Source: Brucella rhizosphaerae
GTDB taxonomy: Bacteria > Pseudomonadota > Alphaproteobacteria > Rhizobiales > Rhizobiaceae
Reading direction: 5' to 3'
Assembly (NCBI RefSeq): GCF_002252475.1
Contig: NZ_NNRK01000034.1
Span: forward strand, 434,001 to 498,000
Length of the DNA stretch: 64,000 nucleotides
The notes beneath the pieces are model-generated. The model ran no database searches and was not told the origin of the DNA. It saw only the letters and a list, made by a program, of their open reading frames with translations. This document shows positions 9,879 to 18,881 of this stretch, piece after piece. The position numbers were made by a program, and so were the translations under genes. Numbering within the stretch: position 1 is the first letter of the stretch; each line of letters starts with the position of its first letter.

Positions 9879-10468
9879 CCGAGACGGTGCAGAAAACCGA
9901 TGCGGCCAAAAAATCCCGTACATGGGTGGCGCTGCTGCCGCTGCTGATCTTTGTCGGACTGGCTGCGATTTTTGCCTTTCAGCTTCTGTCCGGCAAGGAC
10001 AGCTCGACCATCCCGTCGGCGTTGATCGGCAAGCAGGCGCCGCAAACAAATCTGCCTGCCGTTGAAGGTTTGACACGCGATGGCGCGCTGGTGCCGGGCC
10101 TCAACAGCGAAGATTTTATCGGCAAGCTCACACTGGTCAATGTCTGGGGATCATGGTGCGTGCCTTGCCGTCAGGAACATCCGTTGCTGATGGAAATCGC
10201 CAAGGATGAACGCATCCGCGTTGTAGGCCTTAATTATAAGGACCAGCCGGAAAACGCGCGCCGCTTTCTGGGCGATCTCGGCAATCCGTTTGCAGCTGTC
10301 GGAGCCGACCGTGCCGGACGCTCAGCCATTGAATGGGGCGTCTACGGCGTGCCGGAAACTTTTCTCGTCGGCCCTGACGGCAAAATTGTCTACAAGCATG
10401 TTGGGCCGTTTACGCCGGAGTCAGTGAAGAACGATCTGATGCCTGCGGTGGCGAAGGTGCTTCAATAA
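9875..10468 (+). CDS. ccmG: Thiol:disulfide interchange protein CcmG/DsbE
   Basis: Periplasmic thioredoxin-like protein that keeps apocytochrome c or CcmH cysteines reduced for heme ligation. The 197 residues have an N-terminal anchor helix (TWVALLPLLIFVGLAAIFAFQLL, about residues 18-40). The active site is WGSWCVPCRQEHP (WCxxC), and the YGVPETFLVGPDGKI block contains the cis-proline loop typical of CcmG. It is the last gene of the ccm operon and overlaps ccmD by four bases. A strong bidirectional terminator follows. Confidence 0.95.
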   Translation: MTETVQKTDAAKKSRTWVALLPLLIFVGLAAIFAFQLLSGKDSSTIPSALIGKQAPQTNLPAVEGLTRDGALVPGLNSEDFIGKLTLVNVWGSWCVPCRQEHPLLMEIAKDERIRVVGLNYKDQPENARRFLGDLGNPFAAVGADRAGRSAIEWGVYGVPETFLVGPDGKIVYKHVGPFTPESVKNDLMPAVAKVLQ

Positions 10469-10488
10469 CAATAGTCTTTCTAAAATGA

Positions 10489-10518
10489 AAAAGCCCCGCA
10501 TGTGCGGGGCTTTTGCTT
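10489..10518. terminator. Bidirectional terminator ccmG / ilvD
   Basis: Perfect 12-bp arms (10489-10500 with 10503-10514) with an A-run on one side and a T-run on the other, between convergent genes. Confidence 0.93.
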
Positions 10519-10532
10519 GTCTTCTGTGCCTA

Positions 10533-12368
10533 TCAATCCGGCAGCTTACGTACCGCACCTTTGGCAGCACTGGTTGCCATGGAAGCATAGGCTTTCAGCG
10601 CGGTCGAAACCTTGCGCTTGCGTTCTTCCAGCGGCTTCCAGCCACTTGCTTCCTGCTCGGCGCGGCGTTCTGCCAGCGTTGAATCATCAACTGCCAGATG
10701 GATCTTGCGGTTCGGGATATCGATATCGATGATATCGCCTTCACGTACCAGACCGATCGTGCCGCCTTCGGCTGCTTCCGGCGAAACGTGACCAATCGAA
10801 AGGCCCGAAGAGCCCCCCGAGAAACGTCCGTCAGTGATCAGCGCGCAAGCCTTACCCAGGCCCTTCGACTTCAGATAGCTGGTCGGGTAGAGCATTTCCT
10901 GCATGCCGGGACCGCCGCGCGGGCCTTCATAGCGGATCAGCACAATGTCGCCAGCCTTGATCTTGCCGTTCAGAATTGCAAGGACGGACGTGTCCTGGCT
11001 TTCAAAGATGCGCGCAGGACCGGAGAATTTCAGGATGGAATCGTCCACACCTGCCGTTTTCACGATGCAGCCGTCTTCGGCCAGATTTCCGTAAAGCACG
11101 GCCAGACCACCATCCTGACTGAAAGCGTGTTCCTTGGAACGGATAACGCCTGTTTCGCGGTCGGCATCGACGCTGTCAAAGCGGCGATCCTGTGAGAAGG
11201 CGACCTGTGTCGGCACACCACCCGGAGCTGCCGAATAGAACTTGTGCACCATTTCGCTCTTTGTGCGCGTGACGTCCCAATGGTCGAGTGCCTTGGCCAT
11301 GGTCTCGCTGTGCACGGTCGGCAGTGCTGTATTGATGAGGCCCGCTTTATCGAGCTGACCCAGAATACCCATGATGCCGCCAGCGCGATGCACGTCTTCC
11401 ATGTGAACCGTGTTGTTGGCAGGAGCGACCTTGCAGAGTACGGGTACGCGGCGCGACAGACGGTCGATATCGGCCATGGTAAAGTCGATTTCGGCTTCCT
11501 GTGCCGCCGCCAGCAGATGCAGAACCGTATTGGTTGAGCCGCCCATGGCGATGTCGAGCGTCATGGCGTTTTCAAAGGCCGGGAAGCTTGCAATCGAACG
11601 TGGCAGCACGTTTTCATCGTCCTGCTCGTAATAACGGCGAGCGAGATCGACGATCAGATGACCGGCTTCCACAAACAGGCGCTTGCGGTCGGCGTGGGTT
11701 GCGAGCGTCGAACCATTGCCCGGCAGCGACAGACCAAGCGCTTCGGTGAGGCAGTTCATCGAATTGGCGGTGAACATGCCTGAGCACGAGCCACAGGTCG
11801 GGCAGGCAGAGCGCTCGATCTGTTTGACCTGATCGTCTGTGTAGCTGTCATCAGCAGCAGCAACCATCGCATCCACGAGGTCGAGCTTCTTGACCTTGTC
11901 GTCCCAGACGACTTTGCCGGCTTCCATAGGACCACCGGAAACGAACACGACTGGAATATTGAGGCGGAGTGCCGCCATCAACATGCCGGGAGTGATCTTG
12001 TCACAGTTGGAAATGCAAACCATCGCATCAGCGCAATGGGCATTGACCATATATTCGACGGAGTCGGAGATCAGTTCGCGCGATGGCAGTGAATAGAGCA
12101 TGCCGTCATGTCCCATCGCGATGCCATCATCGACCGCAATGGTGTTAAATTCCTTGGCAACGCCGCCAGCCGCTTCGATTTCACGCGCGACGAGCTGGCC
12201 AAGATCTTTCAGATGCACATGGCCCGGCACGAACTGGGTGAACGAGTTCACCACAGCAATAATTGGCTTGCCAAAATCCTCATCCTTCATGCCGGTGGCG
12301 CGCCATAGGCCGCGCGCGCCAGCCATATTGCGGCCGTGGGTGGTAGTACGCGAACGATAAGGAGGCAT
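10533..12368 (-). CDS. ilvD: Dihydroxy-acid dehydratase
   Basis: Fe-S enzyme of valine, isoleucine and pantothenate synthesis; it dehydrates 2,3-dihydroxy-acids to 2-keto acids. The 611-residue length is usual. Cluster-binding cysteines appear in [13 protein letters not shown] and in [31 protein letters not shown] and [20 protein letters not shown] are further family signatures. The ATG at 12368 ([14 protein letters not shown]) has AAAGG just upstream and is preferred over an in-frame TTG two codons earlier. It is monocistronic and convergent with ccmG. No leader peptide or attenuator was recognised in the region upstream. Confidence 0.97.
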   Translation of the reverse strand: MPPYRSRTTTHGRNMAGARGLWRATGMKDEDFGKPIIAVVNSFTQFVPGHVHLKDLGQLVAREIEAAGGVAKEFNTIAVDDGIAMGHDGMLYSLPSRELISDSVEYMVNAHCADAMVCISNCDKITPGMLMAALRLNIPVVFVSGGPMEAGKVVWDDKVKKLDLVDAMVAAADDSYTDDQVKQIERSACPTCGSCSGMFTANSMNCLTEALGLSLPGNGSTLATHADRKRLFVEAGHLIVDLARRYYEQDDENVLPRSIASFPAFENAMTLDIAMGGSTNTVLHLLAAAQEAEIDFTMADIDRLSRRVPVLCKVAPANNTVHMEDVHRAGGIMGILGQLDKAGLINTALPTVHSETMAKALDHWDVTRTKSEMVHKFYSAAPGGVPTQVAFSQDRRFDSVDADRETGVIRSKEHAFSQDGGLAVLYGNLAEDGCIVKTAGVDDSILKFSGPARIFESQDTSVLAILNGKIKAGDIVLIRYEGPRGGPGMQEMLYPTSYLKSKGLGKACALITDGRFSGGSSGLSIGHVSPEAAEGGTIGLVREGDIIDIDIPNRKIHLAVDDSTLAERRAEQEASGWKPLEERKRKVSTALKAYASMATSAAKGAVRKLPD

Positions 12369-12712
12369 TTTCAAACCTTTTAGGATTATTTCAGAACGAA
12401 TTACGCCCTTTAAATAGGGTCGAAATGCGCTCTATTCCATTTTATTAACGTACATCTTTTCGGGATGCACTAATCTGTGATGTCGGTATGACAGAACCAT
12501 TACCGCAGAGCAAAGCGCAAATTGCCCCAGCGTTTGCACTGGTCGCGATCTTTAAAGAACGTTGCGTTCAGCGGAAAAGTTCAGGCGTGCAATAGCAATT
12601 ACAGGCACCGACACGGCTAATCTAGCATAATATTGATATAATGCAAAAGATTTTACTCCTCAAACGCAATGAAATTTCTTTGAACGGCGTTTTATTGCGA
12701 AAACAACAGGCT
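12369..12712. other. Intergenic region upstream of ilvD
   Basis: A gap of about 340 bases with no supportable gene. It must contain the ilvD promoter. A small dyad ccct-ttaaat-aggg at 12406-12419 lies 38-51 bases before the ilvD ATG and could be an operator; otherwise nothing specific was seen. Confidence 0.5.
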
Positions 12713-13159
12713 CTAGATTGCAGCCATTACCATCGCGCTATCGAGAAGGGCATTGGCTGTTTTCATACGCTGTTCGGCAGCCAGACGAAACTCTTGTGGC
12801 AACCGGTCGGGGTGATTTTGCGCGGCGAACCGTCGGCGCAGGCGTTGAAGTTCCGCCCGTTTCATGTCGGGCCGCAGATTGAGTTCACTGCGAATGGATG
12901 CTGGCGACTGGCTTTCCATGCGCTTTGCCAGTTCGCGCATTTCGCGATCAAGCTTGTCCTCAGCGTTGTCAACATCTTGAAGATCGAACTGAGGAACAGT
13001 TCTTTCTGTCGGGTAAGACCCGTTTGAAACAGGATTGAACCCGGCAGAAAACACTGCAGACGCCAGATTAACAGCAGGGCGCCGCGCATTCTCATCGCTG
13101 TCGCGCTCCGCTTCAGCCTCTTTCAGCACAGTTGCAAAATCGGGGAAGCTGTGACGCAT
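12713..13159 (-). CDS. Small protein with a J-domain-like C-terminus
   Basis: 148 residues. The N-terminal half (1-85) is polar and helical without a known motif. The C-terminal part reads RAELQRLRRRFAAQNHPDRL, then RLAAEQRMKTANALLDSA. This is the J-domain pattern of a basic helix II, an HPD tripeptide (116-118) and a helix III with KTANALLD in place of the usual INEAYEVL. HPD stimulates Hsp70 ATPase activity in true J-proteins. Helix I is not obvious, so the domain may be truncated or divergent. Its ATG shares one base with the stop of the response regulator upstream (TGATG), so the two are translationally coupled and likely act together. Confidence 0.65.
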   Translation of the reverse strand: MRHSFPDFATVLKEAEAERDSDENARRPAVNLASAVFSAGFNPVSNGSYPTERTVPQFDLQDVDNAEDKLDREMRELAKRMESQSPASIRSELNLRPDMKRAELQRLRRRFAAQNHPDRLPQEFRLAAEQRMKTANALLDSAMVMAAI

Positions 13160-13542
13160 CAGGCGCGTTGAACCATGTTGGGCGAAAGTGCCGAAGCCAG
13201 TGCTCGTGTCAGCACATAGGGTGGGACAGGCTTCTGAAACACCGGCATTTCCGGATAGCGGGCTGCAAGATGTGCAGGCAACCCTCCGCCCGTGTGAATG
13301 ACGACGAAGACATTCCGGCTCTTCAGCCTGTCAAGAATGGGTTCCAGGTTACCATCAGCCAGATTGACATCGAGAATGGCTGCATCGATATCCTGTTTGT
13401 TTATAATATCTATGGCCTGCCTTACGGTGCCAACGGGGCCGACAACAGTTCCGTTGGCATCTTCTACAGTGGCAGCCACGTCGAGGGCGACGAAAATTTC
13501 GTCCTCCACGACCAGTACTCGCCTATGTTCAAGATTATCCAT
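13159..13542 (-). CDS. Single-domain response regulator (CheY-like receiver)
   Basis: A 127-residue stand-alone receiver domain. The acidic pair is E13-D14 (VVEDE), the phosphorylatable aspartate is D58 (AILDVNL), the switch threonine is T84 (VIHTGG), and the lysine is K104 (FQKPVPPY). Nothing follows the receiver except a short tail, so output must be by protein contact, as in CheY-, DivK- or Sma0114-type regulators; the FQKP form of the lysine motif is common in the FATGUY-type alphaproteobacterial family, but the key phenylalanine motif here is altered (VIHTGG). No kinase gene is adjacent. The J-like protein is coupled directly downstream. Confidence 0.88.
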   Translation of the reverse strand: MDNLEHRRVLVVEDEIFVALDVAATVEDANGTVVGPVGTVRQAIDIINKQDIDAAILDVNLADGNLEPILDRLKSRNVFVVIHTGGGLPAHLAARYPEMPVFQKPVPPYVLTRALASALSPNMVQRA

Positions 13543-13909
13543 CTTCTTTCCAGTGTCGCTATCGATTTAGTCTTTCGTGGGGCCCATTCGTTCGGGCTAT
13601 CACGGAGTCAATGCGCAAGGACACAGGGAGTTCCCTGAGAGATCAGGATAATAGTTTAATGGTGAATCAAATCTTTACTGCGCCGCTATTCGTAATGTCG
13701 AGGCGAGGGGGATTGAATAAGCAAGCTTCATAAACTTGCTGTCGGCATTCAGATTCCGACATTTGCTCAGCGCCTGTAGCAGGCGGATACAAATGTCGGA
13801 GCCAGACACCAGCGCATTTCAGATTAAGTTGAATCGGTAGAAATACTCTATCTTTTTGTTTTTACGCACAATTTTTCCGAGAGCTGGTTGTCAGCTTTCG
13901 GGATGTGCT
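13543..13909. other. Structured intergenic region
   Basis: About 370 bases with no gene. It contains a small dyad (13720-13740), a very stable nested hairpin (13755-13800) and a dispersed palindromic repeat (13811-13914). The promoter of the response-regulator/J-protein pair presumably lies near 13550-13700. Confidence 0.6.
13755..13800. other. Stable nested hairpin, possible non-coding RNA
   Basis: Perfect 11-base arms tccgacatttg (13755-13765) and caaatgtcgga (13790-13800) enclose a second perfect 6-bp stem, cgcctg (13771-13776) with caggcg (13780-13785), and a tag loop. A competing partner, tgtcgg at 13740-13745, could pair with the left arm. No T-run follows on either strand. Confidence 0.55.
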
Positions 13910-13914
13910 CTAGA
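13811..13914. repeat. Dispersed palindromic repeat
   Basis: Begins agcgcatttcagattaagtt and ends at gggatgtgctctag, with an internal tttttgtttttacgcac block. The layout matches the common Rhizobiales intergenic palindrome ('gagcgcattt ... tttacgca ... tgctct'). It abuts the stop codon of the RAM-domain gene. Confidence 0.65.
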
Positions 13915-14146
13915 ACGCGGTAAATGTTAGGGTTGTGAGCGAACGCACGATGTTCGGAATATTCAGCACATTCTCGTTGATGAATTTGCCAATATCTTCA
14001 CCTTCGGCAACATAGATTTTGGCAAGAAGGTCATATTCGCCGCTGGTCGAATAGAGCTCAGACACGATTTCACGCTGAAAGAGCGTGTCGGCAACCTCAT
14101 AAGTCTTGCCAGGTGTGCATTGCAGTTGCAGGAAAACGGGCTTCAT
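13910..14146 (-). CDS. Stand-alone Lrp/AsnC ligand-binding (RAM) domain protein
   Basis: A 78-residue protein made only of the C-terminal regulatory domain of Lrp/AsnC proteins: MKPVFLQLQCTPGKTYEVADTL, then STSGEYDLLAKIYVAEGEDIGKF and a closing strand VRSLTTLTFTAF. The Lrp DNA-binding helix-turn-helix is absent. Known stand-alone RAM proteins bind amino acids and form oligomers, sometimes with full-length Lrp proteins. The gene appears complete: it has an ATG, with the purine-rich Shine-Dalgarno gaaagga eight bases upstream. It is monocistronic. Confidence 0.85.
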   Translation of the reverse strand: MKPVFLQLQCTPGKTYEVADTLFQREIVSELYSTSGEYDLLAKIYVAEGEDIGKFINENVLNIPNIVRSLTTLTFTAF

Positions 14147-14367
14147 AACTCTTCCTTTCGCGGCAAACTGCTGATTGGCCGTCTAACTGGCCATAAGGTT
14201 AGCTTGCCGATTGCATTTGCAGGTTTCAAGCACGGGCGGATATGGGAAATCAAGAGTGTTTTATACGAACAGTCTGCGTTTCTAGGGCCAATCTAATTTA
14301 CCGAATTGTGTTTTTAATTAAGGAAGGCGATAAGACTCACTGACAGTTGAAATAAGATAATAATTAT

Positions 14368-15498
14368 ATGCTCTATGTACTACCTGCCGTTCTGCTCCTG
14401 TTTTCACTGGCCTTTGTCATTGTCTGGGCAGTAGATAAACTGCGCCTCTATCTCCTGTGGTGCGCCTTGTGCTTTCTCTGCATTGGCTTGGCCATGCTTT
14501 CTCAGCTTGTCGATATACCAGCTGATGACGGACAGAACACAATGCTGACGACCGTAATCTATGTGGCTGGCACGTTGGCAGGCGGGCAGGGGATTCTGCG
14601 GCGATCGGGACTGAGTTTACCGCTATGGTTCTGCGTGGCAAGTCTTGCGCTCGTCCTCGGCGGCGTCATCTATTTCATCTATCCGCATCCAAGCCTGCTT
14701 GGCCGGGTCTATGTTCTCAATCTCGGGCTTGCATGCATGATTCTGGCCATTGTCTGGTATCTGCGCAGCCTGGTTTATGGCTCCCCTGCCGATAAGCTCA
14801 TTCTGGGTATGTTGGTTCTGGTAGCTGTGCAATTTTTCCCGCGCACATTGCTGACTGCACATTCCATAGTCAGTGAGGGAACGCCGGTTGATTTTGCCTT
14901 CACACCTTTCTGGCAGTGGACGGTTTTCTCAACAGCCGTGGCAGCCGTTATCGCCGGGCTTGTGCTTTTTGCTGCCGCAGGCGCCGATCGCTTCAATGAA
15001 CTCGTCCACGAGCGCGATAGCGACCCCCTCACCGGACTTCTTAACCGCCGTGGGTTGGAAACCCGCATGCTGGCTAAGGGACGCGGCAATATTTCCGGTT
15101 GGATCGTGGCCTGTGACATCGATTATTTCAAAACGATCAATGATGTTTATGGGCACGCGACGGGTGACGCGGTTTTGAAAGAGTTTACAGATGTTCTTCA
15201 GGCGCATTTAAGGAGCCGTGATTTAACGGCACGGACCGGCGGCGAGGAGTTTATCCTCTATCTCGATGATCTGCCGTCTGACGCAGCTTTCGCGTTGGTC
15301 GAAACGATCCGGCAAAACGTTAAAGCCCACGAATTTTCGCGCCTTTCAAATGGTGCAAAGGTTACATGCAGCTTTGGTGTTGTCCGGCTCCGCCATAAGG
15401 ATGACCTCTGGCAAGCGGTGGAGCGTGCCGACAAGGTTCTTTATGCCGCGAAAGAGGCGGGCCGTGACCGGACTTTGTTTGAAGAGAATGTTTCCTGA
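14368..15498 (+). CDS. Membrane-bound diguanylate cyclase
   Basis: 376 residues. The first 205 residues form about seven hydrophobic helices without a recognised sensor signature. They are followed by a GGDEF domain starting at DSDPLTGLLNRRGLETRM. The active site is GGEEF (291-295), a variant usually compatible with cyclic-di-GMP synthesis, and the metal-binding FKTINDVYGH block is intact. An inhibitory I-site RSRD (282-285) sits exactly five residues before the active site, so product feedback is likely. The gene is monocistronic. The signal sensed by the membrane part is unknown. Confidence 0.93.
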   Translation: MLYVLPAVLLLFSLAFVIVWAVDKLRLYLLWCALCFLCIGLAMLSQLVDIPADDGQNTMLTTVIYVAGTLAGGQGILRRSGLSLPLWFCVASLALVLGGVIYFIYPHPSLLGRVYVLNLGLACMILAIVWYLRSLVYGSPADKLILGMLVLVAVQFFPRTLLTAHSIVSEGTPVDFAFTPFWQWTVFSTAVAAVIAGLVLFAAAGADRFNELVHERDSDPLTGLLNRRGLETRMLAKGRGNISGWIVACDIDYFKTINDVYGHATGDAVLKEFTDVLQAHLRSRDLTARTGGEEFILYLDDLPSDAAFALVETIRQNVKAHEFSRLSNGAKVTCSFGVVRLRHKDDLWQAVERADKVLYAAKEAGRDRTLFEENVS

Positions 15499-15625
15499 TC
15501 GTGTCTGGCGTTCTTGTGGGGATGAAGGGCTGTAAAATTCACGTGATGGTCGACAAGCTGACGCAAAGAGTGTGTTACTAAGCCTCTTTCATAAATCTCT
15601 TGCGAAGTGAGTTATCCGAAATCCC

Positions 15626-16072
15626 ATGAAATTTTTCTCTGCTCTGATCCCGAATTCTGCCATCGCTCGCCTTTTGTCTTTCGTCACCGTGTCTTTCGGG
15701 GCCATGTCTGTCGTCGTCTCTTTGAGCGCACCGTCCATGGCTATGACGGCGCTCGAAAAGGCGCAGCTTGAAAAGCTTGATCCTGCAACGCGTCTTGAAC
15801 AGCGCTGCGATGTCGAGGCGATGGAACGGATCAGCCGGGATGAGAGAAAGTTTTCGGTCGATAAGGTGCTAGCCTATGCTTTTTCCGATCCTGTAGCTGG
15901 AAATAACAGCATTCAGGCTGACGGTGCTGCTTTCCGCAGTCGTGAGCATTGGTATAAACTCGCTTTTGTCTGCAAGACAGACAATGAGCACATCAATGTC
16001 GTATCATTCGACTACGATATTGGCGATGAAGTTCCGCAGGATCAGTGGGACAAGCACTATCTCGTCCCCTGA
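15626..16072 (+). CDS. DUF930 family exported protein
   Basis: 148 residues with a signal peptide (LLSFVTVSFGAMSVVVSLSAPSMA, cleavage likely near residue 39). The mature part, TALEKAQLEKLDPATRLEQRCDVEAMERI followed by DKVLAYAFSDP and HWYKLAFVCKTDNEHINVVSFDYDIG, fits DUF930, a periplasmic family of Rhizobiales with unknown function. Two cysteines (in QRCDVE and FVCKTD) could form a disulfide. Its stop faces the MliC-like gene 12 bases away in convergent orientation. Confidence 0.82.
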   Translation: MKFFSALIPNSAIARLLSFVTVSFGAMSVVVSLSAPSMAMTALEKAQLEKLDPATRLEQRCDVEAMERISRDERKFSVDKVLAYAFSDPVAGNNSIQADGAAFRSREHWYKLAFVCKTDNEHINVVSFDYDIGDEVPQDQWDKHYLVP

Positions 16073-16084
16073 TTGGCAGGATCG

Positions 16085-16459
16085 TTACTGATCACTGTCG
16101 TCGGCGCGACAGGAAGACAGAATTGTCACTTCTTTGGCTGAGTCGTCAGCTTCAAGGTGGCTCAGGACGGCTTGTCCGTCTTTCTCAGACCAGCGATAGC
16201 TGTCCTGTTCATCCATGCCGACATATTTCTTGAGAGCGTCGTGCCATTGTAACGCAACCATCTTGCCTTCAGCATCCAGCACGGCGAAAGCTGGTTCTTC
16301 GCCTGCATGAATGTAGGTAACCGGCACGACAACTCCGCGTTCGCAGATGTAATCAGTGCGAATGATGGAGTCCCGGCTGATTGTTTGAGCCAGAACAGGG
16401 CTTGTCGTCAGAACTGTCATGACGAGCACGATACCCGCATTGAATAGATATTTTTGCAT
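16085..16459 (-). CDS. MliC/PliC-like lysozyme-inhibitor domain protein
   Basis: A 124-residue exported protein. The ATG at 16459 is preceded by a gaaagagag ribosome-binding site and gives a signal peptide (YLFNAGIVLVMTVLTTSPVLAQ), so it is chosen over the longer open frame. The mature part has TDYICERGVVVPVTYIHAG, the Y-x-C start of the MliC fold, then YRWSEKDGQAVLSHL and a closing cysteine in LSSCRADD. MliC proteins block C-type lysozyme in the periplasm and protect peptidoglycan from host lysozyme. No lipobox is present, so this would be a soluble periplasmic form. The domain match is by motif and is moderately sure. Confidence 0.75.
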   Translation of the reverse strand: MQKYLFNAGIVLVMTVLTTSPVLAQTISRDSIIRTDYICERGVVVPVTYIHAGEEPAFAVLDAEGKMVALQWHDALKKYVGMDEQDSYRWSEKDGQAVLSHLEADDSAKEVTILSSCRADDSDQ

Positions 16460-16931
16460 ACTGATCTCTCTTTCACCCGACTGTTTGTCTGGCCTGTGGG
16501 TGCTGTTTTCACCGTTCAATATGGCGATAATTCATTTCGAAATATGAAACTGTGGCGGCCGTTTCGCGCTCTGGTAGAAAAACTCTTGGAATTTCAATTT
16601 TATACTGGAACCGAATCCATCTTCGACCGTTGTGAATCTGCTGGTCGTTAGATCGGCCGGGACCCGGACTAAATTTGCCCCCGCAATCCCAATCCGGGTC
16701 CCACCTTTTCAGGGCAGCTGCTGATTTTAGAACTGCTGCCTCTCTCATCTCAACATTGATAATTCGTACCCTTGTTCCAGTTATTGGAAAGGACGGGTAG
16801 AAATTTATTCCCCGCAATCTCTTAGGATTGCTCATAATTTCCGAACTGCTTTCAAATAAGAGAAACCTTGTGGCATCCTGTGAGCAAAGACCTCTGATAC
16901 TGTTTGATGAATGAAACGCGGAGAGGTGGTC
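16460..16931. other. Intergenic region upstream of the sulfate operon
   Basis: About 470 bases containing the divergent promoters of the MliC-like gene and sbp. A leftward open frame (16509-16835) has no recognisable motif and was not called. One GC-rich hairpin lies at 16659-16702. Confidence 0.5.
16659..16702. other. GC-rich hairpin of unknown role
   Basis: Perfect 10-bp arms gggacccgga (16659-16668) and tccgggtccc (16693-16702) with a 24-base loop; no T-run. It sits about 230 bases before the sbp start, so it may belong to the sbp leader. Confidence 0.35.
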
Positions 16932-17960
16932 ATGAACATATCGAGATTCTCATTCACGCTTGCAGCTTTTGTGGCAACAGCGTCACTGGCTGGAACTATT
17001 CAGGCAAGTCATGCGGATCAGACGCTTTTGAATGTGTCCTATGATCCGACGCGTGAGCTTTACAAGGATTACAACGCAGCCTTTGCAAAGCACTGGAAGG
17101 ATCAGACCGGGGAAAATCTGACGATCCGCGTTTCCCATGGCGGGTCGGGCAAGCAGGCGCGCTCCGTCATTGACGGCGTGAAGGCCGATGTCGTTACGCT
17201 CGCGCTGGAAAGCGATATCGACGCGATTGTCGAACATTCCGGCAAGATCGACAAAGATTGGCGCAAGCGCCTCCCGGACAATTCCTCCCCCTATACCTCC
17301 ACGATCGTTTTTCTCGTGCGCAAGGGTAATCCCAAGGCCATAAAAGATTGGGGCGATCTGGTTAAGGACGGTGTTGAAGTCATTACGCCAAACCCGAAAA
17401 CCTCGGGTGGTGCGCGCTGGAACTATCTGGCTGCCTGGGCCTGGGCCTACAAGGAATATGGCGGCGATGAAGCCAAGATAAAGGGCTATATCGGCGAGTT
17501 GTTCCGCCATGTGCCCGTGCTTGATACCGGTGCACGCGGTTCGACAACGACCTTCGTGCAGCGCCAGCTTGGTGATGTGCTGCTGGCTTGGGAAAATGAG
17601 GCTTATCTTTCGATTGCTGAGTTCGGCGAAGATGCTTTTGACATCGTGGTGCCGCCGCAGTCCATCCTCGCTGAACCACCCGTTGCGCTGGTCGACAAGA
17701 ATGCCGACGAAAACGGAACGCGTAAGGTGGCCGAGGCCTATCTCGAATATCTTTATTCACCGGAAGGTCAGGCACTTGCATCCAGGCATTTCTATCGGCC
17801 ATCCAAGCCAGATGTTGTGCCTGCCGACCAGAAACGCGAGTTTCCGCAATTGCAGCTCGTGACGATTGATGATCCAATCTTCGGTGGATGGGCCAAGGCG
17901 CAGCCTTATCACTTCGGTGACGGAGGGACATTCGACCAGATCTACAAGCCTGCAAAATAA
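16932..17960 (+). CDS. Sulfate ABC transporter, periplasmic sulfate-binding protein
   Basis: Captures sulfate (or thiosulfate) in the periplasm for CysTWA. The 342-residue protein starts at the ATG at 16932, preceded by ggagaggtgg; a longer frame from 16911 is less likely. A signal peptide ([23 protein letters not shown]) is followed by [18 protein letters not shown] and [34 protein letters not shown] and the [25 protein letters not shown] block are Sbp/CysP signatures lining the anion site. It is the first gene of the sbp-cysT-cysW-cysA operon. I cannot separate Sbp from CysP by eye, so no symbol is assigned. Confidence 0.94.
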   Translation: MNISRFSFTLAAFVATASLAGTIQASHADQTLLNVSYDPTRELYKDYNAAFAKHWKDQTGENLTIRVSHGGSGKQARSVIDGVKADVVTLALESDIDAIVEHSGKIDKDWRKRLPDNSSPYTSTIVFLVRKGNPKAIKDWGDLVKDGVEVITPNPKTSGGARWNYLAAWAWAYKEYGGDEAKIKGYIGELFRHVPVLDTGARGSTTTFVQRQLGDVLLAWENEAYLSIAEFGEDAFDIVVPPQSILAEPPVALVDKNADENGTRKVAEAYLEYLYSPEGQALASRHFYRPSKPDVVPADQKREFPQLQLVTIDDPIFGGWAKAQPYHFGDGGTFDQIYKPAK

Positions 17961-18014
17961 TAATTCCACTGGGACGCAGTCACACGAAAGATCAATAAAA
18001 GGGAACAAATATTG

Positions 18015-18881
18015 ATGTCTTCGCGCCCTGCATCGGTCAGATCAGGGTGGCATTTCAGAAAACCGAGTGTCATTCCGGGCTTCGGACTGACACTCGGTTT
18101 TAGTGTCACCTACTTGACCCTTCTTATTCTTATTCCGCTTGCGGCTCTTGTGCTGCGCTCAACCGATGTCGGCTTGTCGGGTTTCTGGCGCATCATCACC
18201 GATGAACGCACCATAAAAGCGCTTGAAACCAGCTTTGGCACGGCCTTCGTTGCAGCGCTTGTCAATGTTGTGTTCGGCGTGATCCTGGCATGGGTTCTGG
18301 TGCGTTATCGCTTTCCGGGGCGGCGGTTCATTGATGCTATCGTCGATATTCCTTTTGCGCTTCCTACAGCTGTTGCTGGTATCGCGCTGGCCTCGATCTA
18401 TGCGCCCAATGGCTGGATTGGTAGCCTGCTGGCGCCGTTTAATATTCGGATTGCTTTTTCGCGCGCTGGTATCGTGGTGGCACTGATTTTCATCGGCCTG
18501 CCCTTCGTGGTGCGTACAGTGCAGCCCATTATGGAAGAAATCAGCCGCGAGGTTGAGGAAGCTGCCGCAACCCTTGGCGCGTCACGTTTCCAGACAATCT
18601 GGCGGGTGCTTCTGCCAAGTTTGCAGCCTGCGATTCTCACAGGCTTTGCGCTCGCTTTCGCACGCGGGGTTGGCGAATATGGCTCGGTTATCTTCATTGC
18701 GGGCAATACGCCCTATGTGTCGGAAATCGCGCCCTTGCTGATCGTCATCAGGCTTGAGGAATATGATTATGCCGGGGCGACTGCGCTTGCGGCTGTGATG
18801 TTGGCGCTTTCATTTGCCATGTTGCTGTTCATCAATCTGATCCAGTCCTGGACGAGAAGGAAGTATGGCCATGGCGAATGA
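18015..18881 (+). CDS. cysT: Sulfate ABC transporter permease CysT (CysU)
   Basis: 288-residue inner-membrane permease with about six helices. The EAA loop, the contact site for the ATPase, is EEISREVEEAAATLGASRFQTIWRVLLP. FALPTAVAGIALASIYAPNGWIG and FARGVGEYGSVIFIAGN are strong CysT signatures. The ATG at 18015 is preferred over the TTG one codon earlier; an aaaaggga sequence lies upstream. The 3' end overlaps the start of cysW by 17 bases, so translation is coupled. Confidence 0.96.
   Translation: MSSRPASVRSGWHFRKPSVIPGFGLTLGFSVTYLTLLILIPLAALVLRSTDVGLSGFWRIITDERTIKALETSFGTAFVAALVNVVFGVILAWVLVRYRFPGRRFIDAIVDIPFALPTAVAGIALASIYAPNGWIGSLLAPFNIRIAFSRAGIVVALIFIGLPFVVRTVQPIMEEISREVEEAAATLGASRFQTIWRVLLPSLQPAILTGFALAFARGVGEYGSVIFIAGNTPYVSEIAPLLIVIRLEEYDYAGATALAAVMLALSFAMLLFINLIQSWTRRKYGHGE

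Noticed and set aside
7415..10468. Incomplete ccm operon as evidence of decay
   Set aside because: Absence of ccmE, ccmF and ccmH is normal here because alphaproteobacteria often keep them in a separate cluster; all five genes present are intact.
16509..16835. Leftward 108-codon open frame upstream of sbp
   Set aside because: No known motif, no clear ribosome-binding site, and it overlaps the promoter region and a hairpin.
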